Part shown: positions 27,364-37,353 of the stretch, piece after piece | How the letters are laid out: every line of letters begins with the position of its first letter | How positions within the stretch are numbered: position 1 is the stretch's first letter | Assembly (NCBI RefSeq): GCF_963678635.1 | Contig: NC_087065.1 | Location: 7,897,209 to 7,961,208 of the forward strand | Direction of reading: 5' to 3' | Source: Symsagittifera roscoffensis | Taxonomy: Eukaryota > Xenacoelomorpha > Acoela > Convolutidae | DNA length: 64,000 nt | Made by a program: the position numbers and the translations under genes | Notes under the pieces: generated by a model | What the model was told of the DNA's origin: nothing | Seen by the model: only the letters and a program-made list of their open reading frames with translations | The model's database searches: none

Positions 27364-29799
27364 GACCCTGAATGGTCTCAACATGCATTTATAAACATTC
27401 CACAATCAATCTCAAGTCAAGCAATAAGTACAATATCTTACCAAAGAGATTATGTAAAAGTAGTACCACTAACCATTGATGCAACACCATTAAACTACAA
27501 CATATTTTTACCCGATACACGAAATAACAGTTTAAATTCGACCGTCATACACAATGAAAACCTTAATGGAACTAGAAATCTTACACAACAAGATATCCAA
27601 ACACCATCACACTTCATAAATGAAGAAATTGTCCAAACAACAACAACTACACAACAAAGTATTTCACCAATACATCCAAATTTAACAACACCAAAAAATA
27701 CAAACACCTCACTAGCACAAGTAACCTTACAATCAACCGTTAAACCTTCGGTTTCTCCAAAATATTCACAAATGGATTATCAAACATATAGACCTATGAC
27801 AGTACCATCAAAACCACGAAGAACGTTCACAAGAAACACTTTTGCAGAACACAACTATAATTATGCGCATTCGTCAAAAACAAACTACCCCCCACGAAAA
27901 ACTAATAATGATCATGCATGTTCTCACTATTGGGATAACCCAATGACAACAACCAACTCAGTAAATTTTCGGACTAATTCACATCCTCCACAGGACCACA
28001 GTGAAAATTACCCATTCTTTCAACAAAATAAAAATAAAAAGCAAGCACCTCATCAAACGGATTACTTATCATCTGACGATGGTTATTTACAACCAGACAT
28101 TTTTGCACCATATACCCAAGAATATCGCAAACAAGGATCGCGACGACCTCATACATATAATAGAATTTTTTCTCCAAATCCAACAGATACACGAAATCAA
28201 CAACCAATCCATATGTCAAATCCAGTAAATACACAATCTTTTCAACCAATTCAACCACAAAACCCAATGACTATGCACTCGTATCAATCAACTCAAATGC
28301 AAAATGAAATACCACTCCCATATTACCTTCAACAACACGAGATAACAAAAAATCAACTTTCAAATTTTTCGCAAATGCCAAATGCCGCAGAGTCACTACA
28401 GATGACAATGAATCCATACCTTATGGGTGGATCATCAATAACATCAAATAAACCACTAATGGTATTCACAGGAACAGACCCTGAATATTCTGTAGAAGAT
28501 TATTTAAATGCAGTAACAGCAAATTTAATTTTAAATATAGGACCTGAACCAATTAATACGCCACTACACCAAAATTGGATACATCGACGCACAGCGTTGA
28601 TACAAACAACCTTAGATGGCGCAGCTCAAAAATGGTTTTCAGTATTACCTATAGAAATAAAATCAGACTGGAAAAGATTTACACAAGAATTTTCAAAAAT
28701 GTTTGACTCCGAAAGAAATAAACAACACCAAAAAGTTTTATGTAATGAAATTCGCAGATTACCAAATGAAACCATCAAACAATTAGCAGTACGTATCGAA
28801 ACACTAGTTCGAAAAGCATATTCATTAAATACACATGACTATAAAAACACAAAAATGACAGAAATTTTAGTGATGACCTTAACACCTCAATTAAGGAAAA
28901 TAGCAATAAAAAAGAGAGCATCTCATCCTTCTTCAATTCGAGAGCCAGATTTAGATTTTCGAAAACTAGTAGAGAAACTAGAGCAAGCGGAAATCACAAT
29001 GAAACTTGAAGAAACAGAAAATCTCAAACTACAATATGTTAATCGAATTGAAACAAACACTACAAATATCAATAACATACAGGAATCAGATACAGACTTT
29101 GTTGAAAAAATCACTGAAATACTAAATATTTATGAAAAACACCCAAATTTTAAAGGCAAACCATCTTTCAAAAAATGGTGTAATTATTGCCGACGATACG
29201 GACATAGTATATCCGAATGCAGACAAAAGCAACAGGATAACCAAAACAAACCTCAAAAATATAAAGAACCAAATAAATCATTCTATCAATACATGAAGAA
29301 AGATCAAAATCTACCAAACAAAAAAGTATACAGTAACAACAGTTCAGGAAAACCACTTCCGAACAACACCAGTTACAAGAGAAATCAATCACCATATAAC
29401 TCAAGTTATAGAGGAAGATCACCAGAACGAAGAAGTACACAGAATTCTTCACAAAATCATTACAATCGATCAAATAGTCAAAATAACTATTCAAGATCAA
29501 ATTCAAATGCAACACAATTTGTTTCTATATCCAATTTACAATCAAACCCAAGAAATAAACATTATTTCAATAATCAATCACGAAATTCATCATATAACAG
29601 AAATAGAAACTATTCGCATAATCGAAATAGAAGTTATTCAAACAATCGAAATCAGAATTACTCGAACAATCTATCAAGAAATAATTCATATAACAGATCA
29701 AACTATCACAGATCAAATAATAATTATCAAAACAGATCACGGAATAAGTCACAAAATCGAAATTTAAGTTATAATAATCAATATAGAAATTATTCCTAA
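27364..29799 (+). CDS. gag: gag capsid and nucleocapsid
   Basis: The frame is open from the TGA at 27361 and first meets an ATG at 27772, giving 675 codons from there. A polar Gln/Asn/Pro-rich region comes first; then residues about 220-400 look like the retrotransposon gag capsid region (TTLDGAAQKWFSVLP and FTQEFSKMFD). A zinc knuckle of the CX2CX4HX4C type, CNYCRRYGHSISEC, is at about residue 470, followed by a long tail of Asn/Arg/Ser/Tyr repeats that could bind RNA. After TAA 29797-29799 the phase is again open until TAA 30157-30159, overlapping the pol frame, so the original gag end may have been there. Confidence 0.85.
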   Translation, partial: DPEWSQHAFINIPQSISSQAISTISYQRDYVKVVPLTIDATPLNYNIFLPDTRNNSLNSTVIHNENLNGTRNLTQQDIQTPSHFINEEIVQTTTTTQQSISPIHPNLTTPKNTNTSLAQVTLQSTVKPSVSPKYSQMDYQTYRPMTVPSKPRRTFTRNTFAEHNYNYAHSSKTNYPPRKTNNDHACSHYWDNPMTTTNSVNFRTNSHPPQDHSENYPFFQQNKNKKQAPHQTDYLSSDDGYLQPDIFAPYTQEYRKQGSRRPHTYNRIFSPNPTDTRNQQPIHMSNPVNTQSFQPIQPQNPMTMHSYQSTQMQNEIPLPYYLQQHEITKNQLSNFSQMPNAAESLQMTMNPYLMGGSSITSNKPLMVFTGTDPEYSVEDYLNAVTANLILNIGPEPINTPLHQNWIHRRTALIQTTLDGAAQKWFSVLPIEIKSDWKRFTQEFSKMFDSERNKQHQKVLCNEIRRLPNETIKQLAVRIETLVRKAYSLNTHDYKNTKMTEILVMTLTPQLRKIAIKKRASHPSSIREPDLDFRKLVEKLEQAEITMKLEETENLKLQYVNRIETNTTNINNIQESDTDFVEKITEILNIYEKHPNFKGKPSFKKWCNYCRRYGHSISECRQKQQDNQNKPQKYKEPNKSFYQYMKKDQNLPNKKVYSNNSSGKPLPNNTSYKRNQSPYNSSYRGRSPERRSTQNSSQNHYNRSNSQNNYSRSNSNATQFVSISNLQSNPRNKHYFNNQSRNSSYNRNRNYSHNRNRSYSNNRNQNYSNNLSRNNSYNRSNYHRSNNNYQNRSRNKSQNRNLSYNNQYRNYS

Positions 29800-30095
29800 T
29801 CACCACATAGGAATAATAACCATTATAATAGTTCTAAATATCGATACAGAAGTAATACACCAAAACATCAAAGCCATATTAATCAAGTACAGTCAAATGA
29901 AGAAACAACATCAGACCCCCCAGGTATTGATGACACAGGAAATAATGAACTACAACTAAATCAAATAAACTGTGAATCATCAGACACAGAAAGTGATACA
30001 GAAAATACCATCTCCATAAATATGATAGAAGTCGAAAACGACTACGAACCTATTATATATGAACAACCTTTTACATCACATATAATGAAAATCAA

Positions 30096-30467
30096 TTGGA
30101 ACTACTTCACAATTATTACATTGAACCCATCAATACTACACAAACTGCACAAGAAATAAACGAAATTAACACGGCAAGTAAACCGAACGAAAATGACAAA
30201 ACAAAATGTTTAAACACAAATCATATCTATCAAAATATACAAAAAGAAAAACCCAGAGAAAAAATTTGGACAATACCATTTCTCTTAGAAAGTCCAAGAA
30301 ACAAAGAATTTCAACCACCAGATCTTGAAATTGATTTTTTAATTGATTCAGGAGCAGAATTAAACATAATTAACATTCCCACATGGAATGAAATCAAAAC
30401 ATTACACCCAAAATTAACGCCTCTTGCAACCTCTAGTAAACTAGCAACAGCACAAGGATCAACATAA
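30096..30467 (+). pseudogene. pol: pol: aspartic protease segment
   Basis: This phase is one back (-1) from gag, as usual for gag-pol frameshifting. It holds the aspartic protease active-site motif DFLIDSGAELNII near residue 84. There is no ATG (the first start-like codon is a TTG), as expected for a pol frame made by frameshifting. The frame ends at TAA 30465-30467 but continues in the same phase behind it. The protease would cut Gag and Pol. Confidence 0.8.
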
Positions 30468-30842
30468 ATAAATTATGGAAAAGTTCAATTATTCCTCCTC
30501 CCCACAAGAACAATGGAGCAAAATAAAATTCTAAACAAACCATTTAAACAAATATTTCATATCACTGATATTAAACACAATATCATTGGTATACCATTTA
30601 TATCTAAATATATACCAACAATCAATATCTTGAATAGTAAACTACTAATCAAAGATAAGTACACAAAAACAAAAAATACAGCTCTAACATTTTTTCAAAG
30701 ATTAAATAAACAACCACCATTCTTTTCAAAATTTTATCCAATTTATAACCAACAACGGAAACACCTGAAACCACTATCAGGAAACATATATAACTTTTCA
30801 ATAAAACAAGTTCACCAATATGACAAAAGTCAGAATAATTAA
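30468..30842 (+). pseudogene. pol: pol: rest of protease and linker
   Basis: Same phase as the flanking segments and closed off only by single TAA codons at 30465 and 30840. It contains the second half of the retropepsin fold (HNIIGIPFISKY fits the conserved hydrophobic-hydrophobic-Gly segment) and then a basic linker (NQQRKHLKPL). The ATG-like start at 30513 is not meaningful. Confidence 0.7.
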
Positions 30843-33497
30843 CAACTCTTTATGTCAGACTTTGAGTTTAAACCTATTCATAAGTTTTTCAAAATCACGA
30901 TTTCATCTGTAAAATATTTGAAAAATACGAATTCAGACATCATTTCGCTACATGTGTATAACAACACACCGTATCAAGTAACATTACCCTTAGGATTTTT
31001 AGGATATTGCGAAACAAACGCTACGATATCACCCGTATATGAAAAAGCATACCGCGTAAATAATGTACTCCAATTATTAGATATTTGTCAATCCACAATT
31101 CTTAAGGAAGAATTATCCATAAATAGTATAATAAGCAATGAAAAGAGGAACACAGATTATTTCACAAAAACACCATATTTTAAACCAACATTCAATATAA
31201 CAAACTACACAAAAGAACAACAACAATTTTTGACGATGTTTAACTTTGAACACTCGCATATTACACAAATCGAATTTGACGAACTAGCAAAACAACTGTT
31301 AAAATATTCAACAGTCTATGCAACATCAAAATTTGATGTTGGGAAAATCAGTTCATCACTCCATGTCCCGTTAAAACCTGACGCAGTTTTCAAAAAACAA
31401 AGAGCAAGTGAAGTACCAATTCATTTACACGATAAGGTAAATAGATTACTGGATATTTTAGAACAATACAAAATTATCTCACCAGTAAACAAAGAAGAAC
31501 AACCAAAAGGTAACACATTTATTAAACCTGTTATCATCCTAGCCAAAGGAGAATCATTAAAAATAGTTTTAGACGCTAGATATCTCAATTCATTAATAGA
31601 CGAATCAAAATGCAATTGGCCTATTGAACCAATACAAGTTATTTTAACAAAAATAAACGGAAAATACTTTACAACCGCAGACATGAATAGTGCATACAAT
31701 CAAATGCCACTAGATGAACAATCACGACGTTTAACACAATTTGTTATTGGAAATCAACAATATGAATTCAATCGCCTCTTCTATGGAATATCCATAGGAC
31801 CAGCAGCATTTTCAGCTTTTGTGAGCAAAATTTTTAGACCACTAATACTTAAGAAAAAAGCAATCACCTATTTAGACGATGTTTTTATGCAATCACAGAC
31901 AAAAGAAGAAATGTTTACAGTTTTAGAACACTATCATAAAATACTTCAGAACGAAAATCTGAAGGCCGCCCCCGATAAATCACACTTCTTTTTAACACGA
32001 GTTAAATTTTTAGGACATAACATAGAAAGAAACACAATCACTCCATTAAAATCACGCATTGATGCTATTCAAAAACTTCAACCACCAACAAACAAAAAGA
32101 AAATCCAAGAATTTCTTGGAATGTTAAATTTCTTAAGCAAGTACATTTACAAAATGCAATTATATTTAAGACCATTCTATAATATCCTCAGACAACAAAA
32201 TAATTTTGAATGGACCACTGAACATCAAACACGATTTGAAGAAATTAAAAAACTTTTAACTGAACAAGTTTCAAACACAACCCCAGATCCAAATCAACCA
32301 TTCTACGCGATGTGCGATGCTTCAAATTTTTGCATCGGCGCAGCATTACTTCAATCACACAGTGGTACAAATAAAATGAACCTTATATCAGCAAATTCCC
32401 GATTATTCACTCAAGCAGAGCTACGACTCTCAACTCTAATGAGAGAATGTACAGCTATAATTTATACACTTACAGAATATGAATTTCTAATACTTGGATC
32501 AAAACATCCAACAGTTCTATTCACAGACCATAAACCAATCATTTTTCTCTTTACACAAAAGTCAAATCCAAGTCATCGAGTTTATAGATTTCAATTAATA
32601 CGAATGAAATTTCCAAACTTACATATAGTTTGGACAGCAGGAAAGAATCTTGCATTACCAGATACATTAAGTCGAAATACACCACCTGAATTACTTACAC
32701 GAAAAACTACAGTTGAAATACCTAAAAATATAAAATTTTACCTTGCAAAAGACGAAACATCACCCCGACTAGAATGCAAATATGCAGTAAAAACTGACAT
32801 TGAACAATCACAAATAAATAATCTCCAACACTTCCCACTTTACTTAGATTGCCAAAATAACCACTACGAAGTTGATCTACTTGGAACATCAACTTTCAAA
32901 CCAATTCCATACTCACAATGGATACAAAATAACACTCAACAAAAACGAATAAAACACCACTCGCATAAAAAAGACCTTTTTCCGTTAATTGAAAAAGATA
33001 ACTTAACTGATAAAATAAATTTATCAGGACCACAAACAAATGATTCAAAATACACAATAAATCAAGTTTTTGACCTCCATGACCCACTTGACACAATTCC
33101 TTTATCTAAATTAGAAATTGAAAACATTTTTCTCCCTCCAACAGATAAAATTACAATTAATAGCTTGAAACAATATCAAAATCTTGACCCAGTAATTAGA
33201 CAACTTAAATCATGGCACAAATACAAAACTAAGCCCGTAAAGGCAGATACCACAATTTTAGGAAATAAAACACTCCTCCGATATTTTCGAAAATTTAATA
33301 ATACAACAATTAACGAAAACACAGACCTTCTAGAATATCATTTAAACGATTCTACAGTTCCCTGTCGCCCTTTAAGTATGATTCTAATAGCTTTTAACAT
33401 TTCACATACACAAAACATTAAAGGACACTCTGGATCAGAGAAAACATATTCAAATTTTACACAAAATGTTTACTTCCCAATGCACCAATTTGGATAA
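30843..33497 (+). pseudogene. pol: pol: reverse transcriptase and RNase H
   Basis: 881 codons in the pol phase, beginning just after TAA 30840-30842. RT motifs: KIVLDARYLN, TADMNSAYNQMPL (first catalytic Asp), FNRLFYGISIGPAAF and ITYLDDVFMQS (YLDD, near residue 340). RNase H follows at about residue 484 (MCDASNFCIGAALL), with FTDHKPIIF and the end WTAGKNLALPDTLSR. The last part starts the integrase zinc-binding region (KGHSGSEKTY). The frame ends at TAA 33495-33497 because of a frameshift near 33480. The RT core itself looks intact. Confidence 0.93.
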
Positions 33498-34054
33498 AAG
33501 TACTATGCAATGATTGTATAGTATGTCAGCTAAATAAACCTTATCGAAATCAAAAACAAATAGCACAAAAACAAGATTTTAAAGGACAAAATTTATATTT
33601 TAACCACCGTATATCATTTGATACAAAAGGACCAATTTCACCATCCTCTGAAGGAAACTCCTACATTATGGTAATTGTTGACGCATTTACACACTATGTA
33701 GCACTCAACCCAGTACCACATTGTAACGCTTACTATGCTTACACAACACTTTACGAACACTGGATAGCCAAATTCGGATTACCCGAAATTTTAGTCACAG
33801 ACAACGGTACAGAATTCATAAATAATGAAATCATCACATTATGTCATTTATACAACATTAAGCACAAACCGCGTACATCTCATGCACCTTGGGCAAACGG
33901 TTTAGTCGAAGGTATGAACCGTTCACTACAAGAAAATCTTAGATGTATCATAAATGGAAAAGATACAAGATACACAGAATGGTCAGCAGATGTAAAATTA
34001 TTTCCCTTAGCATATAATTCACAAATTACGACTACTCTAGGAATGTCACCATAG
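33486..34054 (+). pseudogene. pol: pol: integrase zinc finger and catalytic core
   Basis: After the frameshift the reading goes on in the next phase: CNDCIVCQ completes the HHCC zinc finger, then the DDE core follows with Asp in ISFDTKGP, Asp in VTDNGTEF and Glu in GLVEGMNRSL. The first ATG (33668) lies inside the core, so it is not a true start. The frame ends at TAG 34052-34054, where a Tyr codon is likely to have changed, as the same phase goes on. Confidence 0.9.
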
Positions 34055-34597
34055 GAAATGGTTTTTAATCAAAAGCCACGTAAACCAATTATGTTTACAG
34101 CAAATTCTCATAAAAAAACACAAGGTCATTGCCAACCAAATAAAGACTCAATTTGTTATAACCTACCTTTACACACACATGATGAAGATCACTTTCATCA
34201 CCCACAAATTCTTAAATTAGCCTCCGGTACACTCACCGAATGGATTTTAAATGGAGATAAAAAACACAATGAAATTTATCAAAAAGTAACAAAAAAATTG
34301 TTACAAAGGCAGAACATTAATGAACAAATAAATTCACGCTTTACACCAGCCTCAGATTTAAAAATTGGAACATTTGTCTTAATACCAAATTTTAATACCC
34401 AAAAAGGATTTTCTAAAAAACTACAACCCCTTGGTAAAGGACCATACCAAATAATCGCCAAACCCACCGACTTAACATATAAAATCACCAATTCAGACCA
34501 AAAAGAAATAGTTCAACATAGAAACAATCTATTGCCTTACTACCCAAAAGAATACGCACTACGCGAACTAACTCAATTATATCTTCTTTCACAGGTT
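34055..34597 (+). pseudogene. pol: pol: integrase C-terminal domain
   Basis: Open in the same phase behind TAG 34052. It contains the usual C-terminal beta domain: DLKIGTFVLIPNF, then LQPLGKGPYQIIAK and YKITNSDQKEIVQHRNN. No chromodomain is visible. It ends at TAA 34598-34600. Confidence 0.8.
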
Positions 34598-34908
34598 TAA
34601 AAGTTATTCAAAATCAGCCTCATATAGAAAATGAAATAAATGAACAAAACGACATTCACCTTGAAAAACAAAATAAAAAACCAACTACAACCAAAAACAA
34701 TACAAAAAAGCTAGATCAAATAAAAACTCAAAAAGAAAGGAAAAATAGGAAAATGATAGAAAAAATTATACCCCAAGAACAAGTCGAAAAATCAAAATAT
34801 AGAGAGTCATCAAGACTTAGAAATCAACCACGTAAAAACTACAAAACATTCATCCAACAACCTAAAATATTAAAGAAAGTTGAATTTCAAAAACAGCTTT
34901 TATTTTAA
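34594..34908 (+). pseudogene. pol: charged C-terminal tail in another phase
   Basis: From 34594 to TAA 34906-34908 another phase is open for about 104 codons with a very Lys/Gln/Asn-rich sequence ending in RESSRLRNQPRKNYKTF, a basic pattern that fits the end of an integrase polyprotein. A small indel close to 34590 would place it behind the integrase C-terminal domain. Confidence 0.5.
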
Positions 34909-35723
34909 AATAAATACTATTTGCACCTCTGAAACATTTTGAATTTTCATTTTTCAAAATAACATGCTGAAAACACACAGCAATTCTAGTTCAAAATTAG
35001 CCAATAGGATTCATTCAATCCGTCACCTTCTATAACTCTAACACAAACCAATTAGACGAAAGATATTAAACTCCAGTCATATCTATAACTATAACTTTAC
35101 AACCTCCAGGTCAAAAATAAGCAACCTGCTAAAACTTGACAACTAAAATAAATACCACCATAATATCATAACCCTCCCTTATCTGATAACGCAAAGATCA
35201 ACAATATTTTCCCAATTCAGACCTCAAAAACCCCCCAAACAAAAATTTTAAATTAGCTTAAAGTAAAAATACGACCATATTAATTTAGCCTAAAGTACAA
35301 AAATCTCAAAAATACCCCAGATCACTTGACAAAAAAAAATTAAGCAAAGAAGACCTCCCGAACACCATAAAATTCGCCCCCAACAACTTTTCACAAAACT
35401 CAACCCACTTGTCAAAAAATCAATAAATAATTCGACCACACTTAAAAATTGCCCCAAACAACAAAAAAATATTCGACCAAGAAGCCATTGCTTAAATGCT
35501 TTTCTCTCGATCAGTCAACATAATTTTCAACATTTTCATAAATTTTTTAACAATCTTTAAACTTTTATTAATATTTCTCTTTGATACTTTTGAAGCTTTC
35601 ATAATAATTTTAATCATTTTTTGCAACATTTTTTAAATTTTCTACTCCCTATTTGAAATATATCTCCAACTTTACCAAGTCATTGATCATATTCACAGGT
35701 ACGAAAAACCAAAATTTATCTAA
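34909..35723 (+). other. AT-rich spacer between pol and the env region
   Basis: No coding frame of note. Near the right end, tcatattcacag (about 35688-35699) could serve as a splice acceptor for env-region mRNA, which is the usual way such elements express genes after pol. Confidence 0.4.
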
Positions 35724-35912
35724 ATGATACGAACCATTTTTAGTAGAACAGATATTTTTTTACTATTTGTAATTTTAATAACATTTTTATCATCCCTAAT
35801 ATTGACAATATGCAAATGTATAAAAAAGGCAATTATAACATTCGCCTTAGCAACAATCCTTCTAATTCTTTTTCTTGAAGAATACTACAATAAACATAAA
35901 TTTTTTCACTAA
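35724..35912 (+). CDS. Small two-helix membrane protein, 62 aa
   Basis: ATG at 35724, a short distance after a possible splice acceptor (about 35699). Two hydrophobic helices (IFLLFVILITFLSSLILTI and IITFALATILLILFL) are separated by the basic turn CKCIKKA. The frame overlaps the start of the next long ORF, which has no ATG, so the two may make one protein by frameshift or by splicing. Function is unknown. Confidence 0.5.
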   Translation: MIRTIFSRTDIFLLFVILITFLSSLILTICKCIKKAIITFALATILLILFLEEYYNKHKFFH

Positions 35913-37020
35913 AAGAAATAAATCAAAAAACCCTCAAAAATTGCTAACCAACAATCACACAGTCAGTGTTCACCGACATCATCCCAAGAAAACCCGACAT
36001 CCTACAACTACTCAAAACCCCCAAACATCTACACGAATTTCTTTCCAAGATAACCCATACACTTTTGAAGAACGACACGCTCGCTTATCTGAAAAATTAG
36101 AACCAGTTCAGCGACAGGCACCTCTAATTGAACCAACATATAACTTGTACCCAACCCTACAACAAGAATTAAGTAGAAGAAGAAATATTAGTCAAAACCG
36201 AAAAACAGTTGAAATAAATAGACAAATTATACATCCACGACGAAATAGGAATTTTCAAACCCCTCGAGTTCATTTTGATATACCCCAATCCCCATCTACA
36301 ACTACTCCGGAAAACCCAATTAGCATATTACCAGAAACCTCTACACTTCTTTCACAACGTAGCACCTCAAGTCTACCCTCAGATTACTTAGGTTTAACAC
36401 CAACATCTGAACAAATACGTGAAAATCCATTCAACCCCCAAAACCAAACATCACGGCTACCATATTGGACAACACAATCATTCACACAAGGTGAACCAAA
36501 TTTAATAAATGATCCAATAGATATTTCTACGGATACAACAACATCATCATCACTACCAGAAACTTTATCACTACCATCAACACCATCAATAAGCCAGATT
36601 TCACCGACGCATTTCCCTTTAAAGTTCCCAAATAAACTCGACGCTAGATATCGAGAACAATCATCAACAAATATCCCTTTAAGATTAGACTGGAACACAT
36701 TCACAGCACCGCCACTCCACAACTGGGCACTTCATAGATTACAGTATAGACAAGACATCCACGAAGACATTCGTGACCATAACATCCAAATACTCCAACA
36801 AAATAGTCTACAATTAAAATTTGAAATCACGGTTAAACTAAACAACATTGCTCAGCATCCTTACCCATTAAATCCACCAAATATAACAGCTCAATCACTA
36901 CCACCACCATTCATAACAACTGAAGTAATATATAAATACAATAGATATACCAAAAAGACAATTGGTTACATAACATTTTATAACCCGTACTCAGGATTAT
37001 CATATACATGTATATTTTAA
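35875..37020 (+). CDS. Proline/serine/threonine-rich ORF without ATG, 381 codons
   Basis: A long open frame between pol and env that contains no Met codon at all; the apparent start is a TTG. It is rich in Pro, Thr, Ser and Gln in the first 230 residues and looks disordered, with Arg clusters (HPRRNRNF). The last 140 residues look folded (LDWNTFTAPPLHNWALHRLQ, LQLKFEITVKLNN, and ending YNPYSGLSYTCIF). Expression must come by splicing or by +1 frameshift from the 35724 ORF in the overlap. The end overlaps the env start by 13 bases. The family is not recognised; the length and the position suggest an accessory protein. Confidence 0.5.
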   Translation: MKNTTININFFTKRNKSKNPQKLLTNNHTVSVHRHHPKKTRHPTTTQNPQTSTRISFQDNPYTFEERHARLSEKLEPVQRQAPLIEPTYNLYPTLQQELSRRRNISQNRKTVEINRQIIHPRRNRNFQTPRVHFDIPQSPSTTTPENPISILPETSTLLSQRSTSSLPSDYLGLTPTSEQIRENPFNPQNQTSRLPYWTTQSFTQGEPNLINDPIDISTDTTTSSSLPETLSLPSTPSISQISPTHFPLKFPNKLDARYREQSSTNIPLRLDWNTFTAPPLHNWALHRLQYRQDIHEDIRDHNIQILQQNSLQLKFEITVKLNNIAQHPYPLNPPNITAQSLPPPFITTEVIYKYNRYTKKTIGYITFYNPYSGLSYTCIF

Positions 37021-37271
37021 AAATATTGATATTCCTCCAACTCATTTTTCTAATCATCTCCGATCAGAACATAAATCCTTCTCCCCGCACAGGACCCCAA
37101 GACTTATTAGTAACACATTACGATTGTGAAGAAAATGAAAAAAAAAACACTACACAAATATGCAATAAATCAAGTATCACAATGCGAAACGGAACCACAA
37201 TCTATAGAAACTACAAATGTAACAGCGACACTATATTCAAAAGCCCGAGCAACAACAGTCATAGGATATAA
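37008..37271 (+). pseudogene. env: env: signal peptide and first part
   Basis: ATG at 37008. Residues 1-20 form a classical signal peptide (MYILKILIFLQLIFLIISDQ). The coding reading probably leaves this phase at an A10 run (37138-37147), where a length change would move it to the phase of the long env frame; behind it the phase of this ORF is weaker. Confidence 0.65.
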
Positions 37272-37353
37272 TTTTACAGCAACATTCTCCGAAAAGAAAG
37301 TACATTGTTCACAAGTTTCAAACGGAAATAAAAACCGACTTGACCATGAATAA
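37126..37353 (+). pseudogene. env: env: second segment
   Basis: Same phase as the long env frame. It contains Cys and N-glycosylation-type motifs (NVTAT, NFTAT), as suits an ectodomain. It ends at TAA 37351-37353; the phase goes on behind the stop without a new ATG until 37672. Confidence 0.6.
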
